Below, one piece after another: positions 25,246 to 35,800 of a stretch of 64,000 nt of DNA. A program made the position numbers and the translations under genes. This DNA comes from Trichopria drosophilae (Eukaryota > Arthropoda > Insecta > Hymenoptera > Diapriidae). Position 1 is the stretch's first letter; every line of letters begins with the position of its first letter. A model generated the notes under the pieces. That model saw only the letters and a list, made by a program, of their open reading frames with translations, had not been told where the DNA came from and ran no database searches. The DNA lies in NCBI GenBank assembly GCA_030407085.1, contig CM059582.1, forward strand, positions 17,651,501-17,715,500, written 5' to 3'.

Positions 25246-27487
25246 TATATTCAATTCAATTCAATTCAATTTATTGCCTTATAATACTTCGTACAGTTTT
25301 CATGACGATCGTTGATACAGTTTGGTGTTGTATGTAATTTCGTAGTTCAGATGTTAACGAAGTTTAGTTCTCACGTAAGTTCTTCAGGGAACTTGTCTGT
25401 GAGAAGGCGGTAAAAATAAATAAAAATAAAAAAATGAAAGTAACAATAAACTATATAATAATATAAAATATTAATAAAAATAATAATAAAATTAATAATA
25501 GAAAAATAAAATATAATAAATATATTAATTATAATAATGAAAGAATAAGACACAGTTTAGTTAAGTATTGCAGTAATTGGGCTTCTGGAATTCTTCTATT
25601 GGTGCGGTTGTTGGCCTTGTTTTATGAAGTGGTCCTGTAGTAGTTTTAATATGGGTCGCTTGGCTGTTCTTCTTGAGGTATTATCGTGAATTTCCTTACT
25701 GATATCTAGTGGCAAGGTATTGAAGAGTGCAGGTCCGAGATAGTCGTGCGCTTTCTGTCCAATTGCTGTTCGTTTCAGTGGAGTTATAGCAGTGTATAGC
25801 AGGTTTGATCTGGTCGAACGATGTCTTTCGACATAGCATAATAGATTATGTGATGCATAGTAATTAATAACTTTTAAGTGATGTGTTTTTCGTACGCTTA
25901 GTGTTCTTGTGGTGGTGTAGAGCTGATCTGTAGGGTATCTAAAATTCTTCTTAATTATTATCTTCAATATTTTTCTGTTTAAGATCTCTAAGGGTTTGAT
26001 TACGTTGTCGTAAGTGCCGCCCCATACAAAGATGCCATAACTCCATATTGCTTGGCATATACTCTTATAAATCATGAGAATCAGCTGTTTATTTAAGATA
26101 TTTCGTAACGACTTAAAAACAAAAGTGAGATATCGTAGTTTCCGTATTGTTTGCTTTATGTGATGGTCCCATCGAAGGTGGTTATCTATGTGTACTCCTA
26201 AATATTTTGTTGCGTGTGTAATTTTTATTTCTTTGTATTCTGTGCAGTTTGGTTTCATATTGTAGCTGGTGGAATCTTGTACAGATAATTTATTCATTTC
26301 TGGTATGCTGTCTTCATAACAGCCAAAAGTAATGCAGGTTGTTTTTTGATAGTTTACAGACAGTTTGTTGGCGGCAAGCCAATTGTGTATATTACTAAAG
26401 TCTGTCTCTGCTATGCTTTGAACTTTTTGCCATGAGGGTCATCCGCATACGCAATAATATTACCTTTTGTGTCGATGTTGAAGAGATCATTGATGTATAT
26501 ATTAAATAGGAGTGGTCCTAAGACTGTACCTTGAGGAACTCCATGAGAGGAGTTTAAATATCTACTTTGTATATTATTTACGCTAAAATATTGTGGTCTC
26601 TGTTGTAAATATGACGAGAGTAACTGTAAAGTGACGCCCCTAATGCCATATTTTTCTAGTTTTTGTAAGAGGATACCATGGTCGAGTGTGTCAAAAGCCT
26701 TCTTTAAGTCAATAAAAATGGCGAGGCAGGGTTTGCTACGATTGAGAGCATCATATATATATCGGGTTGCCTCACCTATTGCGTCTTCTGAGGATTTGTT
26801 TGATCTAAATCCATATTGCTGAGAATTTATCGAATTGTGTTGATCAAGGAATTGAGTTATTCTATTGTTCAAGCATATTTCAAAAATTTTTGCTATTGAG
26901 GATATTATTGCAATTGGTCTGTAATTGTTTACATCATGTTTATCACCGGCTTTATAAACTGGGATGATTTTAGCCATTTTGAATTGTATAGGGCATTGGC
27001 CTTTGCTGAAACAAAGATTTATCAGATGTGATAGTGGTCGAGCAATAAAGAGAGCTTCTACTTTTAGGCATTCAGTTGATATTTGGTCAGGGCCTGTTGC
27101 CTTACCAGTCTTTAAGCATGAAATAATGTTATTGATTTCTGTTTCATCGGTCTCTGTTAAATACATCGAATTCAGCTGAGATGGTCCTTTCCAGGGTGGT
27201 TTTGGAATTTGCTTAATTTTTGCCGCTAGATTTTTGCCAATATTCAAGAAATACTTGTTGAATTCGTCTGCTATTTGGGCTTCCTCTACAACATCTTGTC
27301 CTTGGATTTTTATTTTCGTTATCTTCTCGCGGTTAGTGTTTAGACCTTTTCCTGCTATATTGTTAACTATTTGCCATAATTTTTTAGGGTCTTTTCCGGA
27401 GTTGTTAACTGAATTTTCGTAGTATTTATTTCTTGTTTTTGTGTTATATACACCATACACAATGGAAACAAAAAGTCCATATTCCAA
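25246..27487 (-). mobile_element. Non-LTR retrotransposon, CR1/Jockey group, 5'-truncated
   Basis: The element reads on the minus strand. It ends at its 3' side in a short pentamer tail, seen on the plus strand as ATTCAATTCAATTCAATTCA at 25253. Such microsatellite-like tails are usual in CR1/Jockey-group LINEs. An AT-rich 3' UTR (about 25275-25595) precedes the tail. The RT ORF covers most of the rest. The N-terminal endonuclease is missing, so it is 5'-truncated near 27460-27490. It lies inside foldback copy C and is therefore younger than that insertion. Confidence 0.85.
25596..27487 (-). pseudogene. LINE reverse transcriptase ORF, one frameshift
   Basis: The first part (27487-26411) holds the palm in order: YRPIAIISSIAKIFE, FIDLKKAFDTLDHG (motif A), SSHGVPQGTVLGPLLF (motif B) and AYADD (motif C). 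Right after YADD the frame breaks. The next frame (about 26440-25596) continues WQKVQSIAETDFSNIHNWLA, then KYLGVHID, then a long C-terminal part ending GPALFNTLPLDI and a Lys/Arg-rich tail. Family members normally have a few more residues after YADD, so a small deletion is likely. Apart from this single break the ORF is open, implying recent activity. The 5' endonuclease domain is absent. Confidence 0.9.
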
Positions 27488-28089
27488 CCTTCTCGTGGTG
27501 GAGTGCGTAAGTAAGTACAGTTGTACTGAAACTAATTAGGATATGGCATCATTTACATTCACGCATTTATGATTGGCTATTTCATGTAGTGCACCTAGGG
27601 GGTGCCTATGTCCTGGGGGCTCCCCCCCCCCTTTTTATACTAGCCTAACCTCCAACCGTGTGTTGGTGTGAGTTATAACCGAACCCACGTGATGTTGGGA
27701 TCTATGTGATTACCACATAGTGTACAATAAATGTCCCGAACTCGAAACCATTCTACAGGTTGAAAGGCAAACGTCAAGCAGATTATTCCCATGTTCATGC
27801 TTCATTCACGGCATTACCGTTGATACTACGAGAAAAATGTATAGAACCTTTTTTATAGAGAATTTGATCCTCTATCTTTTTTGTTTGAAACATTTTTTCA
27901 TCTGATTTGTACTTTTGAAAATAAATGCGAAAATTCGAAAAGAAACGCGTTTTTTTCAGTTTTGACCTTGAAAACGACCTTGTCGCCAATTTTCATGGCC
28001 ATATTCGTAATCAGCGCATCAAAATACATAAATATACGCTAGTGCCGTTGAAATCGGGGGTGTTACCTAATCGGAAGTACACCCGAGAA

Positions 28090-28612
28090 AAGTGTATTTT
28101 ATCAGTTACTATCCCTTGGCTTTTAAAAAGTGTATTATAGCCCTTAAAATAAATATTATAACTAGTAAAATCCTCCGTCTTTCAGCATTTGTTTTTGACA
28201 GGTTATACGAAACTGTATTAAACTCTCCTATTTTAAAAGAATGTTTTATTATGACTAAAAGAAGGCATTTTTAATATTTTAATTTGCTAGATAAATTTCC
28301 ATAAACAAAAATTGCTTTTAGTTAAAGAGAAAAGGCTATAATAAACTGACATATTGGTTAGAATAATCTAAAATCTTCGTCTTTTAACAGGTAATAGAAA
28401 GATGGCAATCCCTATGTGTAAAATACTATATTTTAAGAATTCTAATACTGGGTAAAAAACACTTTTCTCTGTGTAGAAATGATCGAATTTCGGATAACAT
28501 TTCTATCCATATGCGTCCATTCCTATTCGTTTTTTGAAGCAGGGCTTCAGTATAGGGAATTTACAAATCGTTATGAAATTTCTAACCTCTCTTAGGAAAT
28601 TTACAACGTTTA
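28090..28612. other. No recognised gene
   Basis: AT-rich; contains the outer remnant of the GGATA-type repeat at 28480-28530. Confidence 0.35.
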
Positions 28613-28701
28613 AGGGGCCATCCATAAACAACGTTACCATTTTAGGGGGGGGGGGTCAAAAATGCACAAAAAAAGGTCTACGTAGTTTATGGATGGCCCC
28701 T
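28613..28701. mobile_element. 89-bp miniature inverted-repeat element
   Basis: AGGGGCCATCCATAAACAAC at 28613 is matched by GTAGTTTATGGATGGCCCCT at 28701. The interior holds only a G-run and an A-run. Elements starting GGGGCCATCCATAAA are, from memory, common in arthropods. Flanks share AACGT on both sides, but a clean duplication is not established. Confidence 0.75.
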
Positions 28702-29079
28702 AACGTGATAATATCACGATAATTTTAGACATGAAAATCACAACAAAATTGTAAATTTCATTTACATTTTTTACAGTGTACGTAATGGTTACATTGTTAT
28801 ATAAATGTTACATAGTTGTTACATAACTGTTACTTTAAGGGATATCAATAACGTTTTATGTTAATTATACTATTTACATATTTTTTTTTTATTTTACATA
28901 TAAAGTCGTTATTAACCTTTCTTTTCTGTTCGGTAGGATTCAAAATCTTAATATTTTTCAATCGATTTTCGTTTACGGCAGCTATCTTGAAAATTACCAA
29001 ATTTCGACCCATGCATGACGCGACACTAATCAGTTTGTACATAAATAGAACAATTAAAAAATAATCAACAAATCAGGGT

Positions 29080-29215
29080 ATGAAATAAGTAGATTAAGAA
29101 AACCCAGATCAAATAGGACTTCTGGAATCGATTTCTGGGGAACACCACATATAAGATACATCAGAATGTCTTTCTCTTTCTAATGTGGAGAACAATGTCA
29201 ATATGTGTCCCAAGA
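29080..29215 (-). pseudogene. Short LINE reverse-transcriptase relic
   Basis: The minus strand reads CGVPQKSIPEVLFDLG, a decayed form of the RT block GVPQGSxLGPLLF. The flanks show stops in all frames. Evidence is one motif. Confidence 0.4.
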
Positions 29216-29754
29216 TTTATCACAGCTCCATGACTATTAAAAATCTAAGATTATTGTAAATAAAATCCTCAGATTGTAAATAAATTGTCTGAGTAATATA
29301 AAGGCGTATTAATTTACTATTAATAAACTCTTAGATTATATTAAAAAATATACGTGTGTAATATCTCGACATGCCCATTTCAATTCTCCGAAACCTAACC
29401 TATTTAGTGACATCTCGAGTTTGAAGTGGCCTAAAGTCTCTGCCTAAAACTGTAAAGTCCCATTATTTAGTAGATCTGTGAACAATGGCGGAAAGAAGAT
29501 GGGAATACGACAGATAAGAATTGATCGTATTATTCTAAATCGTTGTGTATTAGCCCGACAGGAAGTTCGTACTCGTTAAGTGTTGATAAGTGACTGACAA
29601 TTGAACGTTTTTATTCGACAATCGACACCGAACGATGTTGTCAGAGTGGTGAGTAAGGTACGTACAATAACAAAAAAGAATTTCCACTAGTAGAAAAGTG
29701 AAATGGAAATAATATGAGACAAGAAAATTCTTCACGAGCATCCCTCCAGGAGTC

Positions 29755-29892
29755 ATGGAAGATGATCATTCCGGCCGAGAAGCCAACAAAATATGTGGAG
29801 TCTGCGGAGACAGAGCGTTGGGGTACAACTTCAACGCTGTCTCCTGCGAAAGCTGCAAAGCATTCTTCCGACGCAATGCCCTCAAAAATAAG
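29755..29892 (+). CDS. Hr96: HR96 exon 1: first zinc finger
   Basis: It encodes residues 1-46, from [12 protein letters not shown] through [20 protein letters not shown] (finger 1 and P-box) to NALKNK. The donor AAG|GTAAAAG leaves phase 0. The intron after it is only 52 bp. Confidence 0.93.
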
Positions 29893-32800
29893 GTAAAAGA
29901 AACTCATCTTTAACTTGTCATATATTAATTACAGTTGATTACAGGATTTTCGGTGTCCATTTACGGAAAATTGTACTATAACACCAATAACTCGTCGCTT
30001 CTGTCAAAAATGTAGACTTGACAAATGTTTCGTCATTGGTATGAAGAAGGAATATATTATGTCGGAAGAAGATAAAGTTTTGAAACGTCAGAAGATTGAA
30101 CAAAACAGAGCAAGAAAACGACCTACATTAGACAATCAAAAAATGATTAAATTGAAACGAGAGAATGTCGATGACTCGAATTTTGACGATACGTCATCGT
30201 CGATTACGTCTGTCACATCTGCTGCTCCAGACACTTATTTCTGGGATTGTAATAAGAAATATGCTGACCTAGATGCCAGTAGGCCAACACTAGATAATAT
30301 GAGTCCAGAAACAGCTGCGAGTGTTCCAAGTCCTTCGAGTCCACCAGAAAATTGTGATATTGCTGGTTCGAAAACTTTGGATATGTTGAAAGATTCTTTA
30401 TATAATTCTACATCCTACCTTAAAAGTGAATCAGGAAACGGTTATAGTAACAGCGATTCTGGAGAACAAAACTCAGTATGTCGCAGCGACGAAGCTTCTT
30501 GCAGCGACCTCGAAATGGAATCGCCAGTAACGAAAAGCGAAGATACCGACTTGATTAAAGATTTGCCAAAAGTTGACGAAGATTCAGACACTTTGTCGCC
30601 AGAGTCCAAAGAAAACTCTACAGAGGAACAAAATCCACAGGCGACAATTTCTCAAGAAGAAACTATCTTCGATAGTGAGGTTGCTTCAGAAAATGTAAAT
30701 CGGTCGCCTCTGCATAAACCGAATGAAAACGACAAATCTGACGCAACTGAAATTATGACAGATTCTCAGTTTGTCGATAAATTAGCAAGTAATCCTAATT
30801 TGATATCGAAGATGATTCAAAATAAAAAGATTCTTGCTAAACTCATTACTGATCCGGAGTTCATAGCAGGTCTTGCCAAAGATCCACAATTTTTGGAATT
30901 TTTTAAAAACTGCCCAATTCCGAAAAGTGTCGACATTAGCGGAATTGATTCGAGTAGTATATTACAGAGTACTGACTTTAATCAGGCACCGTCGAATAGT
31001 GTGTTCCAACATATTGTTGGTTCGCATCCTTGTAAAAATCCTATATTAACGAATTTGATTACGAACGGGAGTAGAGATGCTTGTCAAAACCAAAACGTCA
31101 CTGCGGTGGAGAATGAATCGATCGACGTGACTCAAGATGTTCTTCAAGATGTTCGAAGGTATGTTTATTATTTGTTTGATGTTCGTATTAACTTACTTTT
31201 AGTTCTTGCGCTAATGTGTTTGTGAAACGAATAATATTTTGTTGTTATAAAACAAATCGGGTTTTAAAATTTGAAAATCTATGCGACAATAATAAACTAT
31301 AATGAATCAATTGAATGTAGAATTGTAATATATATTTTGGATCGAAGATAGCAAAGTTTCAGTTACAGAATGTCTTAAGTTTAATATTAATATTGCCCAG
31401 TAAACGAAAATGGATAGAAATTTTATGAAATTAATTGAAACTTTTACTCGCCAATCCGGATTGTTGATTTTAGCAAATCTATTTCAATTCTGAATTCGTT
31501 TGTATTCCTGTACATGGATTGCCCTGCTTCGATTTCTATTCAGTGAAATCAATTACAAGATGGAAGTTGTAGTCTATTGATTTCAATTCCAATAAATAGA
31601 ATTCGCCAATGTTATTTGAGATTCAATTGAATCCTTCGTAAAATGAGAGGTTATGTCAATTTACTTGAATCCAGGACATAGAATTGGAAAGACAATCTTT
31701 CAATAATTGTGTATTTCTTTCAAAATCAGATTACTTGTTATTCTTTTAACAGAATAGGCAACCGTCTCCTGTATATAATCCAATTATTAGCAGAAATATT
31801 GTAGAGGAATTCATTTCAGTTTAGTGTGCGGAATTGCCGATTTTTGTATTGAAATCAATACCGAATGAAATAAATGTGTGGAAGGGAATTCCTCGGTACG
31901 AAAATCTATTCACGACAATTCTTTTAATATTTAATAATGTGAGTTTCGTCATTTTAATTATTCTTTGTTATTAAATAATGGATATAACTTTTTTCTAAGT
32001 AGGCGATTATCACTTTAATGCACATAACACATAAAATATGATAAATAACCAATTATTTAAAAATATTAATATTATGAGAAAATGTTTTTTCCGGGTTTCG
32101 TTAGAAAGTTAGTAATATACTAATTGAAACATAAATTTTAACACCAAAAATATTTTGAACGAAGAGGAATGGAGCAAATAATGTTACCACGTGTCTTTGT
32201 GTGCAATTTGATATACTGCAATCCATCGATGGAGAAAACGTTTTTAGAAACATGAATTTACTATATCCTCAGTAATTACGTATCCACTCGGTATGCACAA
32301 AAGTAAATAAATAGAACAAGAGTAATTTTTTATATTCACAATTTATTCTAGTACATAAAAGATATATTTATCAAATATTATTTATTTACAAAGTAGTTAA
32401 AAAGTGTTGATACCGACTGACAGGTTTAGTCGGCTTCGAACACATTTGGTATGTGCGACACTAAAGCTTGTTTTCCTATTCTCAAATGTACATAATTTTG
32501 CTGTCGATATTCGTAATTGGTATAAAAAAGGTATCGCTTTCTATACACTTAACACTTTTTAAGTGTATCATTTCAGCAGTCCCGATAACAAGTTTTTTCA
32601 ATGTATTCCAATCCATATTCGTTTGCTGCCATTTTAAGGTTATGTTCACTTCATTGATAGAGATTAATTGATATTTTGAATCTTTTTCAATGCAAAATGA
32701 TTATACGCTTCAATTACCCAGTATGAATAGAAAATTATTTAACCCTGAACATTCTAATTTATTTAAATTCTTTACACGGAATTAAGAATCCAGATTCAAA

Positions 32801-35800
32801 AAAATTCAAATTTTCAATTTATTTTAATCCATTTTCGTTTGCTGGGATGGATTGCCCTGCTTCGATTTGTATTCAGTGAAATCAGTTACAAGATGGAAGT
32901 TGTAGTCTATTGAATTCAATTACAATAAATAGAATTCGCCAATGTTATTTGAGATTCAATTGAATCCTTCGTAAAATGAGAGGTTATGTCAATTTATTTG
33001 AATTCAGGACGTAGAATTGGAAAGACAATCTTTCAATAATTGTGTATTTTTTTCTAAATCAGATTACTTTTTATTCTTTTAACAATGTTTTCTTCTTATT
33101 ACTCCATGGGAATGAGTTATGAGAATCGGATACAATTTAACAATGTTTTGTTATTGAATTTCTGTTTATTGAAATGTCTTGCTTTTTAAGTGCCTGTTTT
33201 ACGATTTGTCCAGTTTTTGACGTGCACCCAATTTATAATGTTTATTTGAAGAAAGTCTTTAAATCTTTGTAGTTCTCTATATTTCAGAAAAATAAATCTA
33301 TCTATCATATCAACCAGACACTTAAAAAAAAAAAACATTCACAACCCGGACATTTAACCCTTTCGCTGTGAAGACCAAAAACCCGAAAGTGGGCTCAAAA
33401 TGTAACAATGTTTCCAGTCAATTTCAATGTTTATGTTTTCGAAGACAGTGATTACGAATTTGGAGTCAGTTTTCAAACATTCAAAATGGCGGATCCAATA
33501 TGGCCGACATGTTTTTTAAAATTCAAGCCGCCATGTTGAATTTTCTGTTTAGTTTTAAAAATTTGTCCTCAAATTCAGATTCAGCGATTCAAGATATCCA
33601 ATAAAACCTAACTATGGTGTATATATGTTTCTTTATTCTCTATTTATGCATCCTTTTAAAAACTGTCCGATTTTGAGCGGCCATATTGGTTTTTACGTTT
33701 AGAATTTTTGGAATTAGACCTCAAATTTGGATCCAGCGATTTAAAATACCCAATAAAATGTAATGGTATATATCTGTTTGTTTATTCTCTGTTTATTCGG
33801 TCTTTTATAACTATGTGTATACACGTAGTCCACAGCGAAAGGGTTAAAAAAAAAAACATTCAAAACACGGACATTTAGAAAAAAAAACATTCAAAACCCA
33901 GACATTTAAGAAAAAACCTAGGTAAAGGGGATGAAAAATATTGTAATTTATTTATTTATTTATTTATTAGAATCAACGGCACTAGAAGTGCCTTTAAACA
34001 AAATATAACAAAAACATAATGAGGCGCTATACAATTTGAGTAACAATAAATGATATAAACTAAAAATAATAATATAAACTTAAAGTGTAATAACGAATAT
34101 CTAAATTAATTAACAAAAAGCGCAATAAATTTACAAACGTAGCAAATTTCAATTTATACAACTTTTAATCCATCATAATGTTGGTGAAAACAGTTTTTTC
34201 TTGAAATCATCGGTTTTGCACTTACGTGTTCTTTTAATTTGTACAGCAGAAAGGGTATAAATTATTGTACATGGATGAAAATCAAAAAGTTGGCAAAAAT
34301 CTAGTATGGTTTAAGAAGGATAAGTTAAAGTTGGTAAAACTAATGAATTAAAAATATAAATAACAGCCTTAAGGGGAGGAGCAAGCCAGAATTTAGGCCC
34401 TTGATTTTTATATGTTACACATTTGTAAATATTGTTATTTGGTACTATTTTCGTATGATTATCAAATATAAATAATATTTCGAATCTACAGAACTTCATT
34501 ATATGCAAGTTATTATTATTATTTAATTTTTTTGTATACGTACACGTATTTTGTACGTAGATACGTATAGAAAATTCTTTTCATCTATATACAAAACTAA
34601 TTATTAAAACATTCCTGGACCATACGTTACACCCTCAGACTCAAGCACAGCCGCTTCTCTTCTACTTTGCGCTAAGGCCACAATGCGTCGTGTAGTATTT
34701 CGTCATTGTATCAAAATCAATAACAGAGCCATTTCCAAATCAATATGATTTACGGAATTGTTACCAAAATTTACCAACTTCACCTTCTTGATCGTACTCA
34801 ATAAAATGATTCATTTCTACTCCTGTCTTGCTCTCGTTATCTAAAACATTATGTTCCTGTAATGTTTCCCGATTTTTACTATTCTTTTATAAGAGATCTG
34901 CATTCATTCAAAGTCTTTTGCGTTACTTTATCAACGCTGATATCTAATATTCCAACATATTTATCAAAGCTTTCCAAAAAATGAATGAATATTCAAAAAC
35001 ATGCAAAACTACTGAATATCTGAGTATCAAAATATATTGAAGCAGCAGTCAACTAAAATTTATATAAAAATATATCAAGTTAGTTCTTCATTTAGTGTAA
35101 GCATTTATCACAACCAGAGGATTTTATCTTGAGTAGTAAAAGATTCTATTGTAAAATATCAACAAATAACTACTGATAGCTTACTTTTTGTTTTATTTAT
35201 GTTCATATATGCTTTATAGTCAATGTCAAGGGCTTCGAATCAATTTTTATTTTCTTTTTGTGATAATTTGGCCAAATCATTCACAACGAAAGTATTAGTA
35301 CTATTAGCAATATCGATATCTTGTGTAGAATGAGAAAACAAAACTGCCAATCGCATTATGGCCTTAGCGCAAAGCAGAAGACAAGCGGCTGAGCTTGAGT
35401 CCGAGGGTGTAAAGTATGGTCCAGGAATGTTCTAATTATTGCTTTTGTATAAAGATGACAATAATTTTTGATTGATTGATTGATACCATTTATTATTGTC
35501 ATGGATCTTATGATCCGTAGACAAACCAGAATTACAAAAAATATACAATATAAAGTAGTTCATCATTGAACGGATGGTACAGAAAATCGAAGAGTACAAA
35601 ATAGTACTGCAAAATACATAACATATATTTTTATTAATTTATAGTAAAAATAGCGACGTAAATAATAAAGAGAAAGATGCGCAAGTTTAATTATGAAAGG
35701 ATGCAAATTGATAATATCAGAAGTAATAGAAATTAGTTAACACCCGAATACATAAAAAGTAATGCGTGGAGGAAGGGACTCCCAAAAGTAAATTGCCGAG

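Larger units (their letters stand above)
24835..28086. mobile_element. Foldback element FB1, copy C, split by a LINE
   Basis: The left arm (about 24835-25130) and right arm (about 27795-28086) are reverse complements. Paired landmarks include GATTAGGTAACACCCCCG with CGGGGGTGTTACCTAATC, GCGCTGATTACGAATATGGC with its complement, and GGATCAAATTCTCTATAAAA with its complement. The central part resembles copy B. The LINE at 25246-27487 interrupts the centre. Without it the element would be about 1 kb. Confidence 0.8.

Noticed and set aside
26631..27422. Plus-strand ORFs opposite the LINE
   Set aside because: They are antisense shadows of the reverse transcriptase frame.
31159..31225. HR96 ending at the stop at 31225
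   Set aside because: GTATGT at 31159 is a strong donor, and the ligand-binding domain follows in the correct phase at 36965. A short retained-intron isoform cannot be excluded.
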